A DNA stretch of 6,454 nt from Bacteroidaceae bacterium. Its GTDB lineage: Bacteria; Bacteroidota; Bacteroidia; Bacteroidales; Bacteroidaceae. This document shows positions 1 to 5,667 of this stretch, in pieces. The stretch is from assembly GCA_902362595.1 (NCBI GenBank), contig CABIXF010000085.1, positions 1 through 6,454 of the forward strand, given 5' to 3'. The notes under the pieces are model-generated. The model ran no database searches. It was not told the DNA's origin and saw only the letters and a list, made by a program, of their open reading frames with translations. Every line of letters starts with the position of its first letter. The first letter of the stretch is position 1. Position numbers and translations under genes: made by a program.

Positions 1-1
1 G

Positions 2-64
2 CAGTTCAGGGGAGTAAAGGACAAGGCCTTCTTTTTGTTCAGACTGGCTAAAATTTATGCTTAA
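2..64 (+). CDS. possible C-terminal tail of an unidentified protein, cut by the window edge
   Basis: The frame starting at base 2 is open for 20 codons to a TAA at 62-64 and reads QFRGVKDKAFFLFRLAKIYA. The mix of basic and aromatic residues looks like a real protein end rather than noise, and the ending reminds me weakly of transposase C-termini. That resemblance is from memory and untested. Only the tail is visible, so no function can be assigned. Downstream, bases 65-140 hold no gene I can see. They contain a 6-base inverted repeat, TCAACG (65-70) against CGTTGA (88-93). Confidence 0.3.
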   Translation, partial: QFRGVKDKAFFLFRLAKIYA

Positions 65-140
65 TCAACGAATCCCTCAGATTTTTACGTTGAGCCGATA
101 TTCTTTTTCAATCCCCTTTCGGTTGTCCACCGGATAAATA

Positions 141-176
141 GAAAAAGTCCCGTAAAACGTTGATTTTACGGGACTT
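141..176 (-). terminator. intrinsic terminator of the tRNA-Ser transcript
   Basis: A perfect 13-base-pair stem pairs 145-157 with 164-176 around a 6-base loop (158-163). Read on the minus strand, the stem is followed directly by a T-run (complement of the A-run at 142-146), as expected of an intrinsic terminator for the minus-strand tRNA. On the plus strand the following bases are not T-rich, so it should work mainly on minus-strand transcripts. A second small hairpin, ACCTAA (191-196) against TTAGGT (201-206), lies between the tRNA end and this stem, in the tRNA 3' trailer. Confidence 0.85.
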
Positions 177-211
177 GTCTTAATTTGACTACCTAATGTC
201 TTAGGTTTCAG

Positions 212-296
212 CGGAGAGACAGGGATTCGAACCCCGGGTACCTCGCAGTACAACGGTTTTCAAGACCGCCGCAATCGACCACTCTGCCACCTCTCC
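212..296 (-). tRNA. tRNA-Ser (anticodon UGA)
   Basis: The minus strand folds into a class II tRNA of 85 bases. The acceptor stem pairs GGAGAGG with TCTCTCC, with one G-U pair at the inner end. The anticodon loop CTTGAAA gives anticodon UGA, reading UCA and other UCN serine codons. There is a long variable arm typical of tRNA-Ser, and a T-arm with loop TTCGAAT. The discriminator base is G, as expected for serine tRNAs. The CCA end is not encoded and must be added by nucleotidyltransferase. The gene has its own consensus promoter upstream (338-368) and a strong terminator downstream, so it is a single-gene transcription unit. Confidence 0.97.
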
Positions 297-337
297 AAAA
301 CTCTATTTGAGAGTTGCCTTGTTTTTCAAAGGCGATG

Positions 338-368
338 CAAAGGTAGGCATTATTTTGGAATCCGCAAA
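338..368 (-). promoter_or_regulatory. promoter of tRNA-Ser, Bacteroidetes type
   Basis: On the minus strand the -33 box TTTG (complement of 365-368) is followed after 19 bases by the -7 box TACCTTTG (complement of 338-345). Both match the Bacteroidetes consensus. Transcription should begin near base 331, giving a 5' leader of about 35 bases before the mature tRNA end at 296. Confidence 0.85.
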
Positions 369-382
369 TATTTACCGCCTTT

Positions 383-414
383 TTTGATTATTTTTTTTCA
401 TTGTCGTACCTTTG
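383..414 (+). promoter_or_regulatory. promoter of mutS2, Bacteroidetes type
   Basis: A -33 box TTTG (383-386) and a -7 box TACCTTTG (407-414) are separated by 20 bases, matching the Bacteroidetes promoter layout. The start of transcription is expected near 420, leaving a leader of only about 22 bases before the ATG at 443. The -33 box lies 14 bases from that of the divergent tRNA-Ser promoter. Confidence 0.8.
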
Positions 415-442
415 CAGCCAAGAAAAACGAAACAGACGAATC

Positions 443-2953
443 ATGATATATCCTCATAATTTCGAACAAAAGATTGGATTCGACCAAATCCGACAGTTGC
501 TGAAAGCACGCTGTTTAAGCACATTGGGAGAAGAACGTGTAGACGAAATGGCTTTCTCGGACGACTACCAGGAAATCAACCGCCGACTGGAACAGGTGGT
601 AGAGTTTGTACGGATTACCCAGGAAGAGGAAGATTTTCCCGCACAGTACTTCTTCGATGTCCGCCCCTCGCTGAAACGTATCCGGGTGGAAGGTATGTAC
701 ATGGACGAGCAGGAACTCTTCGACCTGCGCCGCTCGCTGGAAACCATCCGCGACATCGTACGCTTTCTCCAGCAGACTGATGAAGACGAGGAAGACGATA
801 CAGCCACCTCCCCTTATCCGGCACTACATGAACTGGCAGGAGATATCCTGACCTTTCCACAACTGATTGCGCGCATTGACAGCATTCTCGACAAGTTCGG
901 AAAAATAAAGGACAATGCCTCCACAGAACTGTTGCGCATCCGACGGGAACTTTCAGCTACCACCGGAAGTATCTCGCGCAGCCTGAACAGCATCCTACGG
1001 GCGGCCCAATTGGAAGGATACGTCGACAAAGATGTAACCCCCACCATGCGCGACGGCCGCCTGGTCATTCCGGTAGCTCCGGGCATGAAACGGAAAATCA
1101 AAGGTATCGTACACGACGAGTCGGCCACTGGAAAGACGGTGTTCATCGAACCGGCGGAAGTGGTGGAAGCCAACAACCGCATCCGGGAACTGGAGGGAGA
1201 AGAACGGCGGGAGATTATCCGTATCCTGACCGATTTCTCGGCAACGGTCCGTCCGCAGATACCCGCCATCCTGCAATCCTACGAATTCCTGGCCGAGATT
1301 GACTTTATCCGTGCCAAGGCACTGTTCGGCATCGAGATAAAAGGCCTGAAACCCTCGTTCGAGAACCAGCAGATTGTCGACTGGTTCCAGGCGGTACATC
1401 CCCTGCTGCAAATGTCGCTGGCCAAGCACGGCAAGAAAGTGGTTCCCTTGGACATTATCCTCACCCGCGAGAAACGCATCCTGCTGATTTCCGGTCCGAA
1501 CGCCGGAGGTAAGTCCGTCTGCCTGAAAACCGTCGGACTGCTGCAATACATGCTTCAGTGCGGCATGCTGGTGTCCATGCACGAGCGAAGCCATGCCGGC
1601 ATCTTCAGCCACATCTTCATTGACATCGGCGATGAACAGAGTATTGAAGACGACCTGAGTACCTACTCTTCCCACCTGACCAACATGAAGGTGATGCTGA
1701 AATCGTGCAACAGCCAGAGCCTCATCCTGATTGATGAGTTCGGAGGAGGAACGGAACCGCAGATTGGCGGGGCCATTGCCGAAGCCGTCTTGAAGCGTTT
1801 CAACCTGAAAGGTACCTTTGGAGTCATCACCACCCACTACCAGAACCTGAAACATTTTGCCGAAGACCATGAAGGCGTGGTGAACGGAGCCATGCTCTAC
1901 GACCGCCACGAAATGCGCGCCCTCTTCCAGTTGCAGATTGGGAATCCCGGAAGCTCATTCGCCGTGGAAATCGCCCGGAAAATCGGGCTCCCGGAAGAAG
2001 TCATCGCCGATGCCTCGGAAATTGTGGGAAGCGAATACATCCAGAGTGACAAGTACCTGCAAGACATCGTGCGCGACAAGCGTTATTGGGAAACCAAACG
2101 CCAGAACATCCGCAAGCGGGAAAAACAGATGGAAGACACCATTGCCCGCTACGAACAGGAAATAGCCGAGCTGGAACGCAGCCGAAAAGAAATCCTGAAA
2201 AAAGCCAAGGAAGAAGCCGAACGCCTGCTTCAGGAATCGAACGCCAAGATTGAAAACACCATCCGCACCATCAAGGAAGCACAGGCCGAGAAAGAACGTA
2301 CCCGTACTGCCCGCCAGGAACTGACGGACTTTAAGGAGCAGGTAGAGAAACTCGACAAAGCGGCCATGGAAGAAAAAATCGCCCGCAAGATGGAGCAGCT
2401 CCGTGAAAAGCAGGAACGGAAAAAAGACAAGAAGGCCCGACAGCAGCAGAAAGCCTCCGAGCCTCAGCCTGTACCTAAAGTCCACCCAATAGAAGCCGGC
2501 GACTATGTCCGCATCAAGGGACAGACCAGTGTGGGACAGGTGATGGACGTCAACGGAAAGAATGCCGTAGTCATGTTCGGTCTGATGAAAACCAACGTGA
2601 AAACCGAACGGTTGGAACGGACCGATGCCCCGAAAGTCGCTCCCCTTTCCAACAAGACAACTTTCGTGAGCAGCGAAACGCAAGACCGAATGTACGAAAA
2701 GAAACTGAACTTCAAGCAGGATCTCGACGTCAGAGGAATGAGAGGGGATGAAGCCATCCAGGCCGTCACTTATTTCATCGACGACGCCATCCTGGTGGGA
2801 GTCAGCCGTGTACGTATCCTGCACGGTACCGGAAGCGGTATCCTGCGTACCCTCATCCGCCAGTACCTGGCCACCGTACCGGGGGTTGCTCATTTTCAGG
2901 ACGAGCACGTACAGTTCGGAGGGGCCGGCATCACCGTGGTCGATTTAAAATAA
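443..2953 (+). CDS. mutS2: MutS2 family ATPase with C-terminal Smr domain
   Basis: This cytoplasmic protein of 836 residues has MutS2 architecture. A MutS-like core and lever region comes first, then the ATPase domain with Walker A GPNAGGKS (351-358), signature STYSSHLTNM (406-415), Walker B LILIDEFGGGT (427-437) and the switch histidine in ITTHY (H465). A long charged coiled coil follows (about 531-666), then a small beta-rich KOW/SH3-like segment (about 684-726) and a Smr domain with LDVRG near 761-765 and HGTGSG near 794-799. No mismatch-recognition domain is seen, consistent with MutS2 rather than MutS. In other bacteria MutS2 suppresses recombination through Smr nuclease activity, or splits collided ribosomes (Bacillus subtilis); which applies here cannot be read from sequence. 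The ATG at 443 is chosen because the longer in-frame TTG at 401 lies upstream of and partly within the -7 box. An acidic stretch (DEDEEDD, about 113-119) sits in the N-terminal region. Confidence 0.97.
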   Translation: MIYPHNFEQKIGFDQIRQLLKARCLSTLGEERVDEMAFSDDYQEINRRLEQVVEFVRITQEEEDFPAQYFFDVRPSLKRIRVEGMYMDEQELFDLRRSLETIRDIVRFLQQTDEDEEDDTATSPYPALHELAGDILTFPQLIARIDSILDKFGKIKDNASTELLRIRRELSATTGSISRSLNSILRAAQLEGYVDKDVTPTMRDGRLVIPVAPGMKRKIKGIVHDESATGKTVFIEPAEVVEANNRIRELEGEERREIIRILTDFSATVRPQIPAILQSYEFLAEIDFIRAKALFGIEIKGLKPSFENQQIVDWFQAVHPLLQMSLAKHGKKVVPLDIILTREKRILLISGPNAGGKSVCLKTVGLLQYMLQCGMLVSMHERSHAGIFSHIFIDIGDEQSIEDDLSTYSSHLTNMKVMLKSCNSQSLILIDEFGGGTEPQIGGAIAEAVLKRFNLKGTFGVITTHYQNLKHFAEDHEGVVNGAMLYDRHEMRALFQLQIGNPGSSFAVEIARKIGLPEEVIADASEIVGSEYIQSDKYLQDIVRDKRYWETKRQNIRKREKQMEDTIARYEQEIAELERSRKEILKKAKEEAERLLQESNAKIENTIRTIKEAQAEKERTRTARQELTDFKEQVEKLDKAAMEEKIARKMEQLREKQERKKDKKARQQQKASEPQPVPKVHPIEAGDYVRIKGQTSVGQVMDVNGKNAVVMFGLMKTNVKTERLERTDAPKVAPLSNKTTFVSSETQDRMYEKKLNFKQDLDVRGMRGDEAIQAVTYFIDDAILVGVSRVRILHGTGSGILRTLIRQYLATVPGVAHFQDEHVQFGGAGITVVDLK

Positions 2954-3002
2954 CCCGAAGGGATTTTACAAACAGATACGACAAGCATATACGATTATTG
3001 CG

Positions 3003-3010
3003 TATCTTTG
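3003..3010 (+). promoter_or_regulatory. -7 box of a likely sdaA promoter
   Basis: TATCTTTG fits the TAnnTTTG consensus and lies 25 bases before the sdaA ATG. No TTTG-like -33 box is found at the usual distance (around 2978-2983), so the promoter may be weak or activator-dependent. The box overlaps an inverted repeat, ATACG (2989-2993) against CGTAT (3001-3005), and a further ATACG occurs at 2976-2980. These repeats could be a regulator site. Confidence 0.6.
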
Positions 3011-3034
3011 CAGAAAACTCACACCTATTTTGAG

Positions 3035-4243
3035 ATGAAATCAATCAGAGAACTATATCGCATCGGAACGGGCCCGTCCAGCAGTCACACCATGGGCCCC
3101 CGCAAGGCAGCCGAACAATTCCTCGCACGGAATCCGCAGGCCGCCTCTTTTGAAGTCACGCTGTACGGAAGCCTGGCCGCCACCGGACGCGGACACATGA
3201 CCGACGTGGCCATTCTGGATACCCTGCAGCCTCACGCTCCCGTGGAAATCATCTGGAAGCCTCATGTATTCTTTCCGTTCCACCCCAACGGAATGACCTT
3301 CAAGGCATTCGACGCCCAAAAGAAGAAACTGGACGAATGGACGGTGTTCAGCGTGGGAGGAGGCGCACTGGCAGAAGAAGGACACGACCGCACGGCTACC
3401 AACGACATTTACAGCATGAACACCATGAGCCAGATACTCTACTGGTGTGAACACACGGGCAGAAGTTACTGGGAATACGTGGAACAGTGCGAAGGCAAGG
3501 AAATCTGGGATTTTCTGGCAGAGGTATGGGAGACCATGAAGGCAGCCATCCACCGGGGACTGGATGCCGAAGGGGTACTGCCCGGTCCGCTGAACCTGCG
3601 CCGTAAAGCCTCTTCTTATTACATCCGGTCGAAAGGATACAAAGATTCTCTCCGCTCCCGGGGACTGGTCTTTGCCTACGCCCTGGCCGTCAGCGAAGAG
3701 AACGCTTCGGGAGGAAAAATCGTGACGGCACCCACCTGCGGTGCCTGCGGAGTGGTTCCGGCAGTTCTGTACCACTTGCAGAAAAGCCGTGAATTCAGTG
3801 ACGCACGTATCCTCCGTGCACTGGCCACTGCCGGTCTGGTAGGCAACATCGTGAAACACAACGCCTCCATTTCCGGTGCCGAAGCCGGATGCCAGGCCGA
3901 AGTGGGAGTAGCCTGCTCCATGGCTTCAGCCGCTGCCAGCCAGCTGTTTGGCGGCAGCCCGGCACAAATTGAATATGCAGCAGAAATGGGACTGGAACAT
4001 CACCTGGGCATGACCTGCGACCCAGTATGCGGACTGGTACAGATTCCTTGTATCGAACGCAACGCGTATGCGGCCGCCCGCGCCCTCGATGCCAACATCT
4101 ATTCGGCCTTTACCGACGGACACCATCGGGTGTCATTCGACAAGGTAGTCGAAGTCATGAAACAGACAGGGCACGACCTCCCTTCCTTGTACAAGGAAAC
4201 CAGCGAAGGAGGCCTCGCCAAGAACTATCAACCCATGGATTAA
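3035..4243 (+). CDS. sdaA: L-serine ammonia-lyase, iron-sulfur dependent, single chain
   Basis: This enzyme deaminates L-serine to pyruvate and ammonia in the cytoplasm using an oxygen-sensitive 4Fe-4S cluster. The 402 residues contain an N-terminal beta-type domain (SIRELYRIGTGPSSSHT at 3-19, GRGHMTD at 51-57, FHPNGM at 82-87, SVGGG near 106-110) fused to a catalytic alpha-type domain (TAPTCGACG at 231-239, KHNASISGAEAGCQAEVG at 274-291, TCDPVCGLVQIPCIERNA at 327-344). Cys286, Cys328 and Cys339 have the spacing (42 and 11 residues) of the three cluster ligands known in this family. Unlike the Legionella enzyme, whose C-terminal cysteine is the fourth ligand, this protein ends NYQPMD with no cysteine nearby. 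It has extra cysteines at 235, 238 and 332. It is about 50 residues shorter than E. coli SdaA but looks intact. The ATG at 3035 is chosen because the in-frame TTG at 3008 lies inside the -7 box. It follows mutS2 by 81 bases. Confidence 0.96.
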   Translation: MKSIRELYRIGTGPSSSHTMGPRKAAEQFLARNPQAASFEVTLYGSLAATGRGHMTDVAILDTLQPHAPVEIIWKPHVFFPFHPNGMTFKAFDAQKKKLDEWTVFSVGGGALAEEGHDRTATNDIYSMNTMSQILYWCEHTGRSYWEYVEQCEGKEIWDFLAEVWETMKAAIHRGLDAEGVLPGPLNLRRKASSYYIRSKGYKDSLRSRGLVFAYALAVSEENASGGKIVTAPTCGACGVVPAVLYHLQKSREFSDARILRALATAGLVGNIVKHNASISGAEAGCQAEVGVACSMASAAASQLFGGSPAQIEYAAEMGLEHHLGMTCDPVCGLVQIPCIERNAYAAARALDANIYSAFTDGHHRVSFDKVVEVMKQTGHDLPSLYKETSEGGLAKNYQPMD

Positions 4244-4257
4244 AAGGACCTGAAAAA

Positions 4258-4379
4258 ACGCAAGGACGTTTCAATGAAAACGCCTTTGCGTTTCATCCTA
4301 AACGCCTAAGCGTTTAAAGTAAAACGTCTAAGCGTTTTAAATGAAACGTCTAAGCGTTTTAAATGAAACGTCTAAACGT
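4258..4379. repeat. array of six imperfect palindromes at exact 22-base spacing
   Basis: Six 12-base cores start at 4258, 4280, 4302, 4324, 4346 and 4368, each exactly 22 bases after the last. The consensus core is ACGYCTAAGCGT, flanked by AAA on the left and TTT on the right, so each unit is an inverted repeat that can form a hairpin with a 4- to 6-base loop. Units 4 and 5 share the same core, ACGTCTAAGCGT. Units 1 (ACGCAAGGACGT) and 2 (ACGCCTTTGCGT) differ in the loop, and unit 6 (ACGTCTAAACGT) in the right arm. In units 2 and 3 the paired arm is ACGC/GCGT, and in unit 6 it is ACGT/ACGT, so some arm changes are compensated. The array starts 14 bases after the sdaA stop and ends 62 bases before ogt. 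Function unknown: terminator, operator array or dispersed repeat are all possible. Confidence 0.95.
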
Positions 4380-4384
4380 TTTTT
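4366..4384 (+). terminator. possible intrinsic terminator formed by the last repeat unit
   Basis: The sixth palindrome gives a perfect 6-base-pair stem, AAACGT (4366-4371) against ACGTTT (4376-4381), with loop CTAA, and the T-run continues to 4384. A second hairpin, CAAAAG (4394-4399) against CTTTTG (4404-4409), follows. The stem is short and A/T-rich, so termination would be modest unless the preceding units add to it. This would end sdaA transcription, separating it from ogt. Confidence 0.4.
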
Positions 4385-4441
4385 GCAAGTCTTCAAAAGT
4401 CATCTTTTGTCTACATTCTACCCTCACAAAAAACATTTTAC

Positions 4442-4945
4442 ATGACCTTCATCAGCCATTATAATTCCCCTCTTGGAGGTATCACACTTGCGGCCACGAA
4501 CGACAGGCTCTGCGGACTCTGGTTTGACGGACAGAAGTATTTCGGCAGTACCCTTCAGGAAGAAACTGAAGAAGAGGAGACTCCCGTCCTGTGTCGGACC
4601 CGACAGTGGCTCGACCTCTATTTTTCCGGAAAGAAGCCCGGCTTCCTTCCCCCGCTTCATCTTGATGGTACCCCTTTTCAGCAAACAGTGTGGAACATCC
4701 TGTGTAGCATCCCCTACGGAGAAACCCGAACTTACAAAGAAATCGCCGTAGAAACCGCCCGCAGACTCGGACGTCCTCACATGGCTGCCCAGGCAGTAGG
4801 AAACGCCATCGGACACAACCCCATCAGTATCCTTATCCCCTGCCATCGAGTGGTGGGCACCAACGGCAGCCTGACCGGATACGCTGGAGGAACAGAACGT
4901 AAACTTGCCTTGCTGCAGATTGAACATACACCTTATTATATATAG
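4442..4945 (+). CDS. ogt: methylated-DNA--protein-cysteine S-methyltransferase
   Basis: This suicide DNA-repair protein moves the alkyl group from O6-methylguanine (and O4-methylthymine) onto its own cysteine. The 167 residues show an N-terminal ribonuclease-like domain (about 1-75, beginning SHYNSPLGG) and the C-terminal DNA-binding catalytic domain (about 77-163). Visible key elements are the recognition-helix region TPFQQTVWNILCSIPYG (77-93), Tyr98 in TYKEIA, Asn126 in HNPI, and the active-site motif PCHRV (133-137) with nucleophile Cys134, followed by GSLTGYAGG (142-150). At the place where human MGMT has its arginine finger (AARAVG), this protein has Gln117 (AAQAVG), a variant I recall from other bacterial members. 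No fused AdaA domain is present. No clear TAnnTTTG promoter is visible just upstream. The HAD gene starts 7 bases after the stop, suggesting one transcript. Confidence 0.95.
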   Translation: MTFISHYNSPLGGITLAATNDRLCGLWFDGQKYFGSTLQEETEEEETPVLCRTRQWLDLYFSGKKPGFLPPLHLDGTPFQQTVWNILCSIPYGETRTYKEIAVETARRLGRPHMAAQAVGNAIGHNPISILIPCHRVVGTNGSLTGYAGGTERKLALLQIEHTPYYI

Positions 4946-4952
4946 TAACTAC

Positions 4953-5591
4953 ATGAAACCATACACAGTTTATTTATTCGATTTTGACTATACCCTGGCC
5001 GACTCTTCCCGCGGCATCGTGATGTGCTACCGTAACGTGCTCGAACGTCACGGATTTCATCAGGTGGACGACCACGCCATCAAACGTACCATCGGAAAAA
5101 CGCTGGTTGACTCCTTTTCCATCCTGAGCGGAGTGACGGATGCCGATACCCTGGAAACCTATCGGAAAGAATACGTGAAAGAAGCCGACCTGCACATGAC
5201 GGTCAACACCCGGCTTTTCCCCGAGACGGAAGAGGTGCTGCATGCACTGAAAGCACGCGGTGCCCGCATCGGTATCATCTCTACCAAATACCGCTACCGC
5301 ATCATGGAACTGCTGGGGAAGAAATTCCCGGAAGGATTCATTGACATTATCATAGGAGGTGAAGATGTGAAGGAGGCCAAACCCTCTCCCGAAGGATTGT
5401 TACTAGCCATCTCCCGCCTGCAATGCCCCAAAGAACAAGTACTCTATCTGGGCGACAGCACGGTGGATGCAGAAACTGCCCAAAATGCCGGAGTCAATTT
5501 TTCCGGTGTCTTGCACGGCATGACCACCCGCGAGGAACTGGCAGCCTATCCGCATATAGCCATCCTGCCCGACCTGACTCCGCTCAAATAA
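4953..5591 (+). CDS. HAD-family phosphatase, phosphoglycolate phosphatase-like
   Basis: The 212-residue protein has all HAD motifs. Motif I is LFDFDYTLADSS, with nucleophile Asp10 and general acid Asp12. Motif II is IGIISTK (Ser110 or Thr111). The motif III lysine is Lys143 in EAKPSPEG. Motif IV is YLGDSTVD with Asp168 and Asp172 binding magnesium. The segment between motifs I and II (about 16-85) is a helical C1-type cap, as in the phosphoglycolate phosphatase / beta-phosphoglucomutase branch. The substrate cannot be fixed from sequence; 2-phosphoglycolate, a pyrophosphate or another small phosphate ester are possible. The ATG at 4953 is preferred: motif I starts a few residues later as usual, and the longer frame from 4905 would overlap ogt. 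A pairing with ogt would make sense if it removes phosphoglycolate released by DNA repair, but that is inference. Confidence 0.93.
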   Translation: MKPYTVYLFDFDYTLADSSRGIVMCYRNVLERHGFHQVDDHAIKRTIGKTLVDSFSILSGVTDADTLETYRKEYVKEADLHMTVNTRLFPETEEVLHALKARGARIGIISTKYRYRIMELLGKKFPEGFIDIIIGGEDVKEAKPSPEGLLLAISRLQCPKEQVLYLGDSTVDAETAQNAGVNFSGVLHGMTTREELAAYPHIAILPDLTPLK

Positions 5592-5619
5592 AAAAACGAG
5601 CCCATCGATCGTTTTTTTT
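5591..5619 (+). terminator. terminator-like hairpin after the HAD gene
   Basis: An A-run plus CGA (5591-5599) can pair with TCG plus a T-run (5609-5617), with a 9-base loop; eight T residues (5612-5619) follow the G at 5611. The stem has few G/C pairs but the U-run is long. It overlaps the last base of the HAD stop codon and lies just upstream of the rplU promoter, so it plausibly insulates the ogt-HAD transcript from the ribosomal genes. Confidence 0.55.
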
Positions 5620-5630
5620 CAGATAAATAG

Positions 5631-5661
5631 TTGGTTATGTAAATTTAAAGCCGTAAATTTG
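5631..5661 (+). promoter_or_regulatory. promoter of rplU-rpmA, Bacteroidetes type
   Basis: The -7 box TAAATTTG (5654-5661) matches TAnnTTTG exactly. The -33 element TTGG (5631-5634) is 19 bases upstream and differs from TTTG at one position. Transcription should begin near 5668, producing a leader of about 80 bases. Confidence 0.8.
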
Positions 5662-5667
5662 CAGCCG

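Noticed and set aside
401..442. N-terminal extension of MutS2 from a TTG at 401
   Set aside because: The codons overlap the -7 box and lie before the expected transcription start, so they would not be in the mRNA.
995..1909. 304-codon open frame on the minus strand inside mutS2
   Set aside because: It lies wholly opposite a conserved MutS2 coding region, including Walker A and B, and its translation shows no recognisable domain. Long antisense frames are common opposite genes with this codon bias.
1955..2908. 317-codon open frame on the minus strand opposite the coiled coil and Smr domain of mutS2
   Set aside because: The Phe/Leu-rich translation is the expected mirror of a Lys/Glu-rich coiled coil (codons AAG, GAA read backwards), not a membrane protein.
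2946..2968. Hairpin at the mutS2 stop codon (TAAAAT, CCC against GGG, ATTTTA)
   Set aside because: Only three G/C pairs, a 2-base bulge and no T-run after the stem, so it is too weak to call a terminator.
3008..3034. N-terminal extension of SdaA from a TTG at 3008
   Set aside because: The TTG is the last part of the -7 box TATCTTTG. The family N-terminus SIRELYRIG fits the ATG at 3035.
3053..3859. 268-codon minus-strand frame opposite sdaA
   Set aside because: It is entirely antisense to conserved SdaA motifs, with no own promoter or family resemblance.
4258..4379. CRISPR array
   Set aside because: The 22-base units are contiguous and near-identical throughout, with no unique spacers and no cas genes nearby.
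4402..4419. Possible ogt promoter (ATCTTTTG or TACATTCT)
   Set aside because: Each differs from TAnnTTTG at two positions and neither has a TTTG at the proper distance upstream.
4424..4927. 167-codon minus-strand frame opposite ogt, the same length as Ogt
   Set aside because: Equal length is coincidence. The plus strand carries the PCHRV active site, and the antisense product matches nothing I know.
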